Assembly: GCA_032191485.1 (NCBI GenBank) | Contig: JAVDOI010000010.1 | Location: forward strand, 9,135,123-9,199,122 | Direction: 5' to 3' | Source of the DNA: Leptoclinus maculatus | Taxonomy: Eukaryota; Chordata; Actinopteri; Perciformes; Stichaeidae | DNA length: 64,000 nt | Part shown: positions 24,731 through 38,270 of the stretch, piece by piece | Numbering within the stretch: position 1 is the stretch's first letter | Layout: each line of letters opens with the position of its first letter | Made by a program: the position numbers and the translations under genes | Notes under the pieces: generated by a model | What the model was told of the DNA's origin: nothing | The model's input: only the letters and a program-made list of their open reading frames with translations | The model's database searches: none

Positions 24731-26927
24731 TTCTTTGGCCTGGTAAATTGCACCTCATGTTTTGTATTCATGCCAAAGCAATCATTCCTACACGGATGTG
24801 TCTGTGTGTGGTCCTCACAGCGGTAGCTCTCTCCTCCTCTATCTGGGTGGAGGTTATGGGGACAAACAGTGGCTACACCATTGTACAGTCTGCAACCAGT
24901 GGCTGCTACCAGGCTGATATGGAGCCAATTAAGGCAAAGGAGAGTGTGGTCTGTATCAAGGCGCAACCCACTGGCTTGACACGTCGGGCTGCCTGGGTCC
25001 GGTCTCTCTAGCAGCTCATACTAAAAGAAACTCGCTGCAAGTGTTTCTACTCCTCGGGTCAACCTCACCGGGCGAGGTGAGGAAGAAGAAGAAGAGGAGG
25101 AGGTGGAGGTTCAAATTGGTATCTGGTAGAAAAGAGAGAAAAGAAACAAGGTGCAGCATTCTTCTTTTCACCTTCTCAGCGCAGGTGGTGAGGAGAGTTA
25201 CGGTTTAATGACACAGAGTTCTTGCCTTCGGGGCAGAGTCGGGCTGTCTGTCTATCTCATGATCTGCAGAGCTGTTTGCTGTTTGAGATACAAGGGCATT
25301 TTAGATTGGGGGAGTAGAGTGTGAGACAGAAACGAAGATGTGGATTCAGTGTGGGTGGACACACAACACCTGGATAATAAAATGCAGCCCAATATAGTAC
25401 AAGTTTTTTACACTGTGGTTTCCTTGTCACAGAAATGATGTTCTTGGCTTTTTCTATATTGTAGTTGTGTCAACCGCCTGCATGTAGTATCCTAAAACAG
25501 CCGTTCCCTACACGTTTTTTTTGCTTGTGACCGCTTCATCTTCTTGTGTGTAGAAGGTTGTGAGCATGTTCACTTCTTTGATTATTTCACTTGAATCATT
25601 TTGAGAGGCCAAGAAGTATAACTGTGATTATTGTTATTTATTTTTGTCAGTGGGTAATCATCTCATGAAGCTTTGAAGGGGTTGTGACCTCCACTTTGGT
25701 CAGGGAGCAATTGATATTTACAAATATTTTAGTTTTATGCCCTTATTCTAAAAAATTCAGCCGGCCTTCTTGAAAAAGAAGAAAATTGAATATGTATGCA
25801 TATCCAAAAACCTGTTGATATCCTAAGTCTTTGATAATGTTTAAAAGAAGGTGTGTTTCTCCTTCCGACCAGAAATGTGTCGTTTTTCTCTAAGGGGTGC
25901 ACCTCTACCTCAGCCAAGCACACTGTTTGCTCGTGGGTTTGTCTACAACGCACAGTTGACCGTGTCGTAATCTGGGGTAAGAACCCTGATTGAAATACAT
26001 ATTACAGATGCACCTGTAGACATGTCTAAAGAATGCGGGTTGTTGTTTTGAGTATTTTAAAATACAACAAATAGTCTAGTTTTTGTACCCAGACCTGAAG
26101 CTCTACTGTCCTTAACACCCGTCAGTCGGGGAGCCTAAGTTGGCATCTTCCCTCTTCCTCTCTGTCTGTTCTTGCTGCCTCTACAGACTTGATGCATGTG
26201 AGAAAACTACGTGTGAAACATTTCCAAACCAAAAGTGATATTAATCCTCCTTAGTGTGATTTCACCTCTTTTTAAACTGATAAGACAGCCAACAGTCATC
26301 TTTCCTGAGAGCAAATGTTGTCGTTTGTTTTCAAATTCATCTTGGAGAAGCAATCTGTTGCTTTTGTTAAATTGATTTAGGACTCGTCATCAATTAGTCT
26401 GTGGGAAGTCTCTCGCCTCTGCTAATTAAATAGTGGCCGTCAATTTTCGAATTGATTCAGTTTAATTGACACCAGGTAACCATTTAGTTTGCGCTGCGGT
26501 TATATCGTATCTGTTTTTGTTTACACTGTTTTGAAACTTTATCCTGATTTAAAAAATGTTCTCCCACTCAGGCTACAAAAGTTCTCTATTATCTGCTTTT
26601 TTATTTTTTTATAAATGAACAAAAACAGCACGAGGTTCTGGACCGCTGAACTGTCCCTTACATTTGGGAGTCATTACTGAATTTTTCTGGTTGTGGGTTT
26701 GATCGCACTTTGTTTTTAAAAGTGTGCAGTCATAGTGCCAGATGTGTATTTTGTGTGTTTTTGTCCTGTGTGTGTGTGTGAGAGAGAGAGACTCTGATGT
26801 CCTGTTAAGTGTTGCATCCCTCTCCAACGGCTGTACACTTTTACTTTGATCACAAACGTGTGCACACAGACGCATATTAAATCTCTGCTCTGCAGCGCTG
26901 TCTGTGTTGAATTTCTCTCTGTTTCTG

Positions 26928-26928
<1 letters not shown>

Positions 26929-26971
<43 letters not shown>
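26929..26971 (+). repeat. (CA)n microsatellite
   Basis: Forty-three bases of CA repeat within intron 2. Confidence 0.97.
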
Positions 26972-26976
<5 letters not shown>

Positions 26977-27504
26977 GTGAAGAGCCCTCTTTACAGTCCC
27001 GCTTGCTTTGAGGATCAGAGCTCGGCCCACAATCTGTCCTCTTCTTCAAATGCTCTGGATGTTATCGGCTCTTGTTTCAGCCACAGTTACCCACCCTAGA
27101 TCATCAATCAATGTCATTTCTCCAAAAAAAAAAGCCAAACCCTCTACCTTCATCAATGAACTTTCAGTAGTTTCTTTTTAGGCCAGATGCTATTTTTTTA
27201 TATTTTGAAGTAGATAATTGCCCTCCATCAAAGATGCCTTCTTTTCAAGGTGCTCACAGAAAACTCTGCCCTAATTAAGACCAGAGCGTCAGAGCAGCGG
27301 GAGCTGTCAACCTGGAGTACCACCGCTGATCGCTGGAATCCCTAATTGCCCCTGTTTCGATATCCACCCTCCCTTTCTCTTCCCTCCTCCTCTTCCTCCC
27401 CCCCCTCCCCATCTTCATTAGACCTCAGCAGCGCTCGCTCCCCACCTCAGCTCTCTCTAATGACCGGTCAAACGCGCATGCCGGACAAACAGCTCCAAAT
27501 GAGC

Positions 27505-27533
27505 CCTCCTCCTCCTCCTCCTCCTCCTCCTCC
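27505..27533 (+). repeat. (CCT)n microsatellite
   Basis: Nine to ten CTC units in a longer pyrimidine-rich region (27360-27540). The proline-rich frame across it is not supported as a gene. Confidence 0.9.
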
Positions 27534-30439
27534 ATCGACTCTGCCCCGCAGCACTCAGCCTGTGTGTACTCATCAGCACAGTAGAAGCAGGTCTCCTCTC
27601 AATAGAGCGCCTTTAACTGAATACACCTTTTCTTCCTCTCTGCTGTTGCCTCCAGCTGTTGAGATTTGACTCTAATTGGTAACTGTACTCGTACCGCCCC
27701 TCACACCCGCTCCTCCCGCGCTGCTATCGCCTCTCAAGGCCATTTTGTTTCTCTATTCGTTAGTTCTCCATTCACCGTTTCCATTACTCCCTCCCTCTAT
27801 TTAATGTCTTTATCCTTCCAACCTCCCACCCCCCCCACACACACACACTTCTTCCTCTCCCTTTTTATCATCTCCCATCATAAATTGTACATTTTGGCTC
27901 TCACAGCAGCAACCAACTTAAGAAATTAACTTGTTTTTTAGGGCATTTTCCTTTATTTTTTTAACAGATTTTTCAGCTTTCTTTTTTGACTAATTAGCAT
28001 TGTGAATATCCGCTCGATTCACCGCAGTGAGATTTAATTAACCCCTGTTAGAAACAGCTGGCTTTACACAGGAGGGTGTTCATGCCATTCCCCCCCCACC
28101 AGTCTGTCCTCCTTCGCTTTGTTGATGTTGATTTTGTTCTAGGATTTTTTTACTGCTATTGGTTGTTTTATTTGTTGCTGCTGGAGTCGTATACTGTTCA
28201 GCATTTCTTTTCTTTTTTTTAGTCATCCGATTATATTGAACATTTCAGTCAGTTTAGTCTAAAGATCACTTAATAACTGAAGTGAGTGAGTTAACCCGAG
28301 TCCTCCTCGCTGCTCTTTGTGTGCTGCCGGCGTGGTCCTGATTTGACGCAGCACAGGAAATGAAACTGCTGCACTGAAAAGAACAAATCTGTCTATAATA
28401 TTTAGTCTCTTGTTGCATTTTATAATACGTAGTCAGTTAGTGTTTAATGACGTCGGTCTCGTCATCATCTCGTCTCAGTCGTGGAAAAAAACATATTCAT
28501 TCATAGTTTTTGTTAGTTTGTGTTTTTGTTAATTGACACTGCTTTAGTCATCTATTTTGGCAGTGTGGTGCTACCATTTTGTTTTGCTATTAGCTGCGTC
28601 TTTGGTTATTTTCTGATTTAAAAACTCGCTTTGTTTCTGTGTTCCATGTGACCCATGGGCCATGGAGGGCAAAAGCTGCAATCCTAATCCAGTGAGCAAC
28701 ACATGAACAGGGTGAAGTACAATTAAAAAAGATACTCGCATATATTTTGAGGTCAGAATTTACTCCTCTTTTCTTTTCTTTTTTTAAGAACTTACAAGAG
28801 CATTTTTTTTTGCTTCAAGCCATCATTATCTTTGACCATGTGTGGAAGGCTTCTCTTTGAGGAGGCTACAGAAAACAAAGGAGTCTTTGGCGAGTCTAAA
28901 GGTCATGCCTGAGGCTCGGAGGAGGCTGAAAATGTTCTGTTCTGTTGTTGCATCTTCATACTAGACAGCCAGACAGCATCCTGCTGGGCTGCATGATTGC
29001 CGCCTCTCAGCCCGCACATTTACCGGCCATATCCTCAGTTTCGCATCCTTGAAGACCCGGCATCCTCGCTAAGCCCCTCGCTCGATTCCCCCCCGTCCTA
29101 CTGCATTCACCCACACAAAATCAATAACAACACTGGAATGGCATTTCTCCGCTCTGAGGGGGTATGGCACACGTCAGGCGTAATGGTTCATTGCAGTGTG
29201 AGTATGTCTTTTCCTCAAGGGACCGAGCTAAGTCAGGGAATGGAGAGGGGGGGAGTCGGGTGAGGAATTAAAGCTGATTTCATGCCCCCTTAAGACCCAT
29301 GTGAGTTTAAACCACCAATTATTGCCCGTGTTACCCATGGGCAGCGAAGGGCTCTGAGCACTGACTACGAAGCCAGTCAGGCCCGGCCGAACCGCACCAT
29401 CTTCTCCGACTAGAATCAGTGATAATGTGTGATTATATGAGTCGTATTGATTACACACACTTGTTCATGTCCCGCAAATGCCACTCAACAACACCAGGCG
29501 TGTCCAGAACAGCCTTAATAACACGGGGAAACACATTTTCAGTGGCGAGCATCATGTTCAGTCAGTGCTTGAATCAACACCAGAACACTGCCTTTGGTCC
29601 CCACCCACCCCGCCCCCCCCTCTGCTCTCAAGGATCCCGCCTCCCCAGGTGGTCTGAGACTCGAGCTGCCTCTTACTTTACATCCCCGCCGCCATCTTTC
29701 TCAAGGTTTATCCACGCAGCTCTGACAGCCATGTTTTCCTCAGGTCAGGAAGTCTGGCAGGCTGAGCGGTGGTTCATGCATCTGAGGAGGGTTCGGAATG
29801 CCGACCAGAATGAGGAAACAGAGGAGGCTGTCTCTGGCTGTCTGGGTTGTCGCTCCGGCAGGCGCAGCAGAGATGTGACTGGCTGTGTCTGAATGTTGGT
29901 GTTTTTGTACCTTTTTACTAGGCCACTGTGGATGGATGGGTGGGCCTAATGAAACCAGGACAGGCTCCCGGTGTTTGCCACAAGTGGGACAAGGTCACTC
30001 CTTAGGCTGGAAATGTCATTATGAACTGAAAAACTATTTTGTCGTGTTGTGAGCTCATAAGTAAGTTAGTTCTAGCTTCTCAAATGTGCAGATTTACTGC
30101 TTTTCTCTATTTGACAATGATAGTAAATTGAATTTTGGACCAAACAAGAGTTTTTATGGGAACCTGCGATGGACATTTTCATTATTTTCTGATATTTAGA
30201 CCGATTTAAGATTATCTTAATAACTTCTCTGTACCTCTTCAGTCTATTAGATAATAGATGGACCGTCTCTTTATGGGTATTTATACACATAATGTGCCCT
30301 ACATGCATAGGCACTGAATTAGTTATCTCTTTTTTAAAAGGCCTCAGTTTGAAAGTTAGGTCAGACGGCAGCGGCTCACAAGGCCATGCAAAATGTCTTT
30401 AATATCGCTGAGCTACTTATCAAAGTGTTTGTGTGATGA

Positions 30440-30775
30440 TTTCAGGAAGAGGAAAGAAAAATCTGAGTTAGCGACAAAAATCTGTTTTCAGGTTTTGGAC
30501 TTTTTTTTTCTTACCTTTCCATTTGTTGTGAAATATTGGACAAACATGAAACAATTCATAAGGTTTGGGAACCACTGGTTAAATAATGAACAATATTTTG
30601 TATTGCATAACCTGATCATGTGGGGTTTTTAGTGGAAAATCTTTATCTTTAAGTAACTAACGATAGCTGTCTAATACATGAAGTCTGAAAAGAAGTATAA
30701 AGTAACATGCATTTTAAATACACAAGTAAAGAACAAGGAGCTCAAAATTGTACTTGAGTACAGTCCTTTATTGCA
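30440..30775. mobile_element. Two adjoining MITE relics
   Basis: The left part ends GGTTTGGGAACCACTG at 30577, the right end of the TTCCCAACC hAT family. The right part (about 30640-30775) carries AAGTAACTAA, GCTGT, AGAAGTATAAAGTAACATGC and CTCAAAATTGTACTTGAGTACAGT, the interior of the CAGTGGTGGAA family. No matching left end or target duplication was found. Confidence 0.5.
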
Positions 30776-32318
30776 TATATGCACACACATCTACATAGTG
30801 TTAGCGAGGCTGTCTTGATAGATGGAGGAATATAATAGATAAAACTACCTTTCACTCTCATATCAGCTTTTTGAGAATAACTCCAAATCAATTGTTGACC
30901 GAACTACACTCAGTTTGTAGAAGAAACGGGGACTCGTGTTTCATTGTGAATTGAACAATGAAATAAGATCGTTTTATGTTTTTTATTCTGTTAGATGATC
31001 TGAATAATGAAATTGGCTTCTTGGAAAAGTCGGTGCAGATTTACATTTATTTCAGATTTTCTTCTTTCTTAAGTCTATTTTTATGCCTCCAGTAAGTGAA
31101 ACATTGCCTCATGTTAATCAGGATACATAATTCAGTTTGGATATTCACTTGGGTTACATTACTGATTGCAGCTTTTGATCAGATGATGTAACGGGACGCT
31201 GATGGAGTACACTTTTAAAGAACCTCAGCAGCCGGAGTTTAATCGCTGCAAATCTTTTAATTATGATCAAAGGTATTTCGTTGTGTTTGAAATCGCTGGC
31301 TTTGTTCTTTCTAATGCACTGATAGATGTGTTAACTATTAATCACATGAATCGTTGAGTGGAGTTTTGTCGAGGATAAATTAAATTTGAATGAAATTTAG
31401 AGTTTTTTTTTTTTTTTTTCATTCAGGATTCATGAGTTTCTCTGAGCCAGTTGTTAGGTAAACTACAGTTTGCATCGTCTCAATCGCTTCAACCCAAACC
31501 ACCATATTGCATGGGTCACGTAATTCCAGCTGAAATGGAGAGCATTGTCCAAACCATCCAGCCCATTTCTTGGTAATAGCCTGGCCGAGCTCCCTGAAGT
31601 GGCCAATTCTGGGCAGCAAGGCCCACTTACATTCTCTGTGAGACAGAGGAAGAGAGAATAGCGTCTGTGGAGCCACTTAAAAGCTCCTGGGTGAAAATGG
31701 GATTTCTGACCTGCTCCACTGGTGCTGCAGCTCTACTGCCAGATTGGCTGTCAAGGTGCTGCCAGGTGGGAGAGGGGAAAGAGTTGGAGTGTGGAACAGA
31801 TGGAAGGAATGGATGGATGCTGCTGCTGCTGGTGTTGGTGTAGACCGCTAGGACCTCATTAGCTCAACATTTCATCAAACACCGTGGCACCGAGGTGGCT
31901 CTCACTGCCTCTATATCTCTTTCTCTTTTGCCATCTTTTCTTTTTTCTCTCTCTCTTTCCCACCTTCCCTCTTTGTATCGTTCTCCCCCTGCTTCTCATG
32001 GTCTCATTAACCAGATGAGGCTGTTCAGCTGGTAGTCTGCCACTAAGTCAAAGTCAGAAGATGAGGATGATAATGACACATTTATACACACACACACACA
32101 CACATCCAGCTATAATCATTTGTTCTTGTTAATGTCTTGTTAATGTAAATGTGTTATGGCAATAAGAATGTAAATATCCACCATATTTCTGCTGGGGAGA
32201 TATTTCAGGGGGCATTAGAGGGCTCTGCACAACCTGGTTTGCATATGATTGCTTTTCAGTGCAGGGGGAAAAGCACAGACACACCCACATGCACTCATAC
32301 GAAGTGCACATGTACCAG

Positions 32319-32352
<34 letters not shown>

Positions 32353-32700
32353 CGCCAACATGCAGAGCAGCTTAACGTACACAAATAGGTTTATATTAAT
32401 GATTTATGTGCTTGCACATGGCAGGGCTAAAGAGAAAAAGAGGCCACAGACGTAATGAACTGTACATGTACAAATGCATGACTGGCAATGTAGTAAGGCT
32501 TCAATAACGGGGGATGATTTTTTTTATACGACTGTAGAAAAAAAAACAGCAGAATAATCTGGAAGATGTCAAAATACATATACATCATATATTTATTATA
32601 ATTACAGCTATAATTTATATCAACAAAATACCACAAAATGCTTTGTCGCGTTGGTGGAATGGCCAGGATGCCCTAAAAATGTTTACACGGATATGACCTT

Positions 32701-32970
32701 GTGGCTGCAACTATTATTTGTATTGCTTATCAATTTTTCAATAATTTTCTCGTTTAATCTCTTTGGTCCATAAAATGTCAGAAAATAGTTCAAATCTGTC
32801 CGTCACAATATTCCCTGTTGCCCAAATTGACATATTCAAATTGCTTGTTTTGTCCTACCAACAGTCGAAAACCCAAAGATATTCAGTTTAATAAGCAAAT
32901 GTTCAAAAATGTGAAGCTGGAATCAGACATTGTTTTATTTTTGATTAGAAACAAATCATTAATTGATCAC
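32701..32970 (+). mobile_element. Dispersed teleost repeat, family B, copy 1
   Basis: It reads GGCTGCAACTATTATTTG, TTTTCTCGTTTAATC, TTGGTCCATAAAATGTCAGAAAATAG, CAAATTGCTTGTTTTGTC, ACCAACAGTCGAAAACCCAA and ATTCAGTTTA in the order of a common fish repeat that starts 'GGGCTGCAACTAACGATTATTTTC'. Shorter copies lie at 44943, 54350 and 61418. I believe it is a non-autonomous DNA element, but I did not find clean ends. Confidence 0.7.
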
Positions 32971-33959
32971 TATCCCTTCCTGGGTTTGTTTGACAATATG
33001 CAACACTGATATTTTATTCATTCTTTTGAGTGGCTCTGGCAGTGTTTGTTTAATTATAAAGGTTTTAAAAATGCAGGATATGAATAATAATAAAAAGGAG
33101 ACGAGAGAAGACGGCTCTCACCAATCAAGCGTAAAGAAAAGCAAAGAACATGAGGCTAAGTAAGTTCATGCATATATGTACCCACATAGGAACTCGCATG
33201 TACTCACTTGTACCTGAAACAAAACAAAGTACCGAGTCAAACAAAGCCTCTGATCAGGTGATCGGGTGTGTTTCATCCTGTTGAAAAGGTAGTAGACAAA
33301 GAAACAGTAGTAAACAGGTTTGTGTTGCTATTTAATCCACATATTCCTAATGTGTATTATGTCATCTTTCATAAATCTCCTCAAGAGTTCCTGAGTTTCA
33401 AATCTATAAAATGCTGAATTCTTTATAGGTTCATATTTGATAAGAATTCAACATGAATTTTATGTAACCAGGACTGTTTGTTTGGGAGGTAAACACACAT
33501 TCCTCTGTTGTGTGCGAGTGGGAGAAAGATGTAAGGTGAATTCTTTGTAAGACCCCGGGGTTTCTACCAATCGCAAAGCAATATGACAAGCTGCATATCC
33601 CCACGAGGCGCCGTCGCAACCCATTTGTCAACAAAGCATTTCCTGCCTCAAACACATAGCGAAGCTTTTTAACCAAAGTTCCCTTAGGTGTGCATTTCTG
33701 TCTGCTTTGCATATTTCTCTGTAAACTGGGGCTAAACACAACTTTCAGAGCAGTTTTGACTTCTGGGGAAAAAGAAATAGTTTGTTGAGTTTATAACAAA
33801 TATGGTGCAAAACAAAAAATTCTGCCGGCAGTGCTGCGGGGGCTTCCACAGGGAATGAGGAGGCCAAATATTCTGATGCACAGTATATATATTCTTTTGA
33901 GAAGGTTATGTTCTGTTTACGTTATATTTTTTTTTTTTTTTTTTTTCGCCATCAACCAG

Positions 33960-34372
33960 CCTCCCAGGATGCACTGCCAGACCTGCGCCCTGGTGACCAG
34001 CTCGGGTCACCTCATCGGAGGCGGTCGGGGTGAAGAGATCGACCAGGCCGAGTGCGTCATCCGCATGAACGACGCCCCCACCGCCAGGGGTTATGCCGGA
34101 GACGTCGGCCAGCGTACCTCCCTGCGCGTCATCGCTCACTCCAGCATGCAGAGGGTCCTGCGGAATCGCCACGAGCTGCTTAACGTCAGTCAGGACACGG
34201 TGTTCATCTTCTGGGGCCCCAGCAGCTATATGAGGCGCGACGGGAAGGGCCTTGTTTACAATAACCTGAGGCTGATGAACCAGGTGCTACCCAAACTCAA
34301 AGTCTACATCATCTCCTGGCAGAAGATGCTGCAGTTTGACGAGCTCTTCAAGAAGGAGACCGGCAAGGACAG
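33960..34372 (+). CDS. st6galnac5: st6galnac5 coding exon 3 (residues 76-213, sialylmotif L)
   Basis: 137 full codons plus two bases, between acceptor ATCAACCAG and donor GTGAGG. It starts P-P-R-M-H-C-Q-T-C and carries sialylmotif L from C84 (CALVTSSGHL...IDQAECVIRMNDAP...DVGQRTSLRVIAH), which binds CMP-sialic acid. C84 is expected to pair with C234 of motif S. The sequon N150-V-S and the family phrases VFIFWGPSSYMRRDGKG and FDELFKKETGKD follow. The DNA is much more GC-rich than the introns around it. The segment A-P-T-A-R-G-Y-A-G-D-V-G seems one residue longer than in the mammalian protein as I remember it. The acceptor follows a T run of over 20 bases. The frame stays open upstream into the intron, but that part is not homologous. 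Confidence 0.97.
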
Positions 34373-34746
34373 GTGAGGAAAAGAATTATCACAATGAGTG
34401 TACAAGAATGCAATAAGTAATAAGGATTCTAACTATGCCATGCATTGAGGAAAGCATATTTGGGCGATGTTTAATGAACAGAGTAGTAATAGATCAACAG
34501 AAAATAAACCAGCAATTTTCGTGTAAGAGGTTCATATTAATGTTCATCAAGGAAATATTCCAAAAGTTTATTGGCTCAAGATTTGCTTGAATTAACATTA
34601 TATTAACGTGATGAATATAATGGTTACGTTTTTGTTTCTGGAACACCTTTTTCTCAAGCTGCCCAGTGTTAAAAGACTCAAATTGAATGAGTCCAAGCTG
34701 AGTGTCCCTCTCAGTCCCTTGGCCATTAATGCTTAATGAAAATGCT

Positions 34747-34750
<4 letters not shown>

Positions 34751-34833
<83 letters not shown>
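34751..34833 (+). repeat. (CA)n microsatellite
   Basis: Eighty-three bases of uninterrupted CA, about 380 bases after exon 3. Confidence 0.98.
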
Positions 34834-34838
<5 letters not shown>

Positions 34839-36303
34839 TTGTCCGGGGTGTCATTGGAGAAGGAATCAGACTTCAGCTTTAAGACAGATGTCAGGGAGGA
34901 AATTGCCAAGTAGAGGATGTGGTGAATAGCTCAGACAGCCATCCTTCAGGATCAGTGCCTACTATCATGGTACATGTTTACAGTGAGCAAGCGGATCCTG
35001 ATGTACTGTTATCCTTTTTTTATAGCATTAGGCATTAATATCTGTGAGGCTTATTTGAGGTCATCTCTGCTCTGTGGAGCGTGGGAAGAGAGAGAGAGAG
35101 AGTAAGCCTTAAAGTATTTGCTTTTATATTTCTAATGTTGGAGAAAGGTTTACTGTCGGTATGAAAGAACAATATCTTCATACCTAATTTGTAAAATGAA
35201 TCCTACTGTTTTTAAGGATTGGGAGCCTGTGTGAGCCACATTAATAGGAGAGTTTCTGGGTAATAATTTGTGCGATCGGCAAACCCTGCAAGCCTGTGAA
35301 TGTAATTATGGGTTATGCCGTTTCAGTAAAGGTAATTAAGATGGTGCGGGTTGTTGTCACATCCACCCATTTTAATACAACTGCCAGAGGAGCAATGAAA
35401 AACAGGTGTCCCTCTGCAATCTCTGTGTTAAATTGCCAAACCGGAATGAGCCACAACCGGTGATTAAAGGCAAATTAGCTTTTGAAATATATATATTTTT
35501 TCATGCAGTATTTAAAGCTTCCGTAATGAAATCGTCTCTCACTGTGTTGCACTGTTAGGTGTCTACTCGATACATTTGATGTAGTTTCCTGTTGTTAAAT
35601 GTGTTTGGATGGCAGGTTCATTCAGATCAAAGATCCCAGGTTTGATCCCTTTAACAGGAAATCTAAATGCTGTTAAAAAGCTGGAAAAGTGCCAGCTTCA
35701 GCATTGGCAGTCCTGAAAAAACGAATCCTCTCTGACTCAACGGGTCAAAAAGAGGATAAGAGAGAATGCCCAATATGCAACAGAGATCTATGATCTAATT
35801 CCTCTCAAAGTAAACAGAGCAAATCCTTTTCTTCTTTCCACCAGGCAAATCAACTTGTTTTTGTATCAGTGCCATTCTATTGAAAATCTCCTTTTTATGA
35901 AATACGAGCAAAGAATAATCTCACTTTTTTAATATAAATACGATTTTAAGACTCGGGTATCAACTCAAAATGAAACTGCTCGTTAACTGTGTACTTTTGC
36001 CCGATTTTCAATACCAAACTGTGTAAACGCGTGCAGCAGCACCGTTCTTCTGTGCAGAGATTAATCTATCTTCACACTCACAGCTTGCTTCCAGTCCTTT
36101 TTAAAGACCGCTATTGAAGCTACGAGCTTGACATTTCACACCACATTATTCATCAGCATGTTCATCAACAAGGAAATGAGGAAGACTTCTTAAGTGAGAT
36201 TAGCTGTGCCGCCTCACTACGACCTCCGTGCATCCACCACAGACCGCTTGATGACAAAATGTTTGCGCTTTGAACTTTTCTGAAGTTTTCTAATTTGCAA
36301 AAG

Positions 36304-36350
36304 GTGTGTGTGTGTGTGTGTGCGTGTGTGTGTGCGTGTGTGTGTGTGTG
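36304..36350 (+). repeat. Interrupted (GT)n microsatellite
   Basis: GT repeats broken by two GC units. Confidence 0.93.
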
Positions 36351-38270
36351 ATAGTAAAGCCCAGTGGCTGTGTTTGCATATCACAACAAATATCAACATG
36401 TCCCAGACAACCTGGGTCCTGTTGTAATTAAATGAAAATGAGAAGTCTGTGCTTCAGCTGCGATAGCATCACTTTGGGTCGACACTGTTGTTTGTGCTCT
36501 GAACAGACTCTAATAAAGATGAAAGTTGGACAAAGGTGTGTTGTGTTACTATTCATCACACTGGCACTCAGTGCAGATTGATTGAATCAGGAGGTTTGGG
36601 GGTTGTTTGGCAACACGGTAAAACGGCAGGAAGCGGCGCATTTGTAGATGTCTAACTGCAAACACAATGCTGTTGAATTAAAGGTCTGATTGGTGGGAAA
36701 TCATTTCGGATGGAGGAGAGTTGTTGCGATATGCTTAAAGCTTTAGTCGGTAATGTATTTAAGAAACCTTTTTTTTATTTATTTGTTGCAGTTCTCTACA
36801 TACCAACGGCAATCAATAAATCAAATGCTCTGACAAAACAATACAAAAACCTGGCATCTGTGGCTGTCACAGGGTTGTAAATAAGCCAACCAAATATTTA
36901 AATCTAGTTCATCTAGTCTCCTCTTGCTGGTTCCTCCAATGTTGCTAACCCCAGCTTTAATTCCTGAAAGAAAACAAAACCAATCGCTCTCCATTTACTA
37001 CACATTATATTTACCCTGCACCATTTTATTTGAGCGACCGAATTCCAAGTATGTAATCCATGCACGATAACAGTGACACCACAGTGGAACTAGTAGTATT
37101 CATGACACCGCTTGGTCCTGTTTATAACGTCCCCTGAATGTTTCCTCACTTCCCCTACAGCTTCTCAGGCACACGTGTTTATATTCCATCGTCCCCCAAG
37201 CAGAGGAATTGTTCAAAATACAAAATGCTTATCAGGCGTTTTATTTAAGGATTCCTGCCTGACGTGTAAAATAAGAGAAACACCTTTTTCAAACGGCAAC
37301 GTAAACCCTCTACTCCGATTGTGTCACCCTCATCAACCGGAGGCGAGCAGGGTGTCGAGTCTGCCAGGTTGTTCTTGTCAAGTCTTTTCTTATCAGGCCC
37401 TCGCTTTGTTTCTGTGTCTTGCCGAGTTGAAACCTCGGCTGCTGTGGATGCTCGTGCGTATAACAAGCTGTCTGCGAGCAGCAGGGTTGACGAGGTGGTC
37501 GAGGGAACAGGAGATCCTGTCAAACTGAGTTTGATCCTTTTGCCTCCTTACTCCTATTTACATCAATGACACAAGAAGAGCACGTCTCCTGACCGCGGTT
37601 GCCAGAACACAGCCCAGTGTTCCACATATACGGCAGCAAAAGTGAACAGGAACCCCAGATTCACTTTGTCTGCTTGGTGTTTCGCCTCACTGTATTTGCG
37701 GGTTTTTTTGGCACTGGGGCCGACATTGAAACCTCCGCTGCTGTAGTTCGTACCTTCCTCTTGGATGCATGCTTGGTCGTGCGTGACAGATAGTCAGCCA
37801 ACGTCCAAACACTGCCGCCCAGAAATGTCCCGAACACAGCAAAATGAAAAGAAAAGAGAAAATACAGGCTCGCACTTCTAGTGGGTCATCAGTTATGAGT
37901 TAGAGGGATTACTTTTGTATGAGTCTATGCATTTTATTTTAGGAGAAATCCTGCTTAGTATACCTTCAACACATTTGAAGTCTTGTTTTAAGTCTTTAAA
38001 GTGCAGGTGAAATGAAAACAGGAGGATTCATTGTTACTTTGTTGATCCCCTGACATTTCATCCAGCGCCACAAGTTTCTTTTGTGTGTGTATGTAAATTA
38101 TTGGCCCTATGGTCACATTGTGTTTTTTATGTTTGTAATTCTGCCCTGTTAAGCACTTTATGACTTATGTCTGTGAAATTTTTACTTACTTATCTAGTGA
38201 AATATCTCAGATTTTTTACAGACAATGACGTGTCCTCGTGTCTTCAGTGATTGTCTTGATTTCGGCTCTA

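Noticed and set aside
25490..25990. Possible further hAT-type MITE (CAGCCGTTCCC start)
   Set aside because: A weakly similar inverted end is present near 25985, but the flanks do not match and the interior is not diagnostic.
26609..27049. 146-codon antisense frame with Cys-Val repeat
   Set aside because: Created by a (CA)n microsatellite.
29419..29892. 157-codon + strand frame in intron 2
   Set aside because: No recognisable domain, mixed composition, no splice or promoter context; probably chance.
33831..33959. Upstream extension of the exon 3 frame to an ATG
   Set aside because: It crosses the poly-T tract (poly-Phe) and the acceptor, and is not homologous to the family; it is intron read-through.
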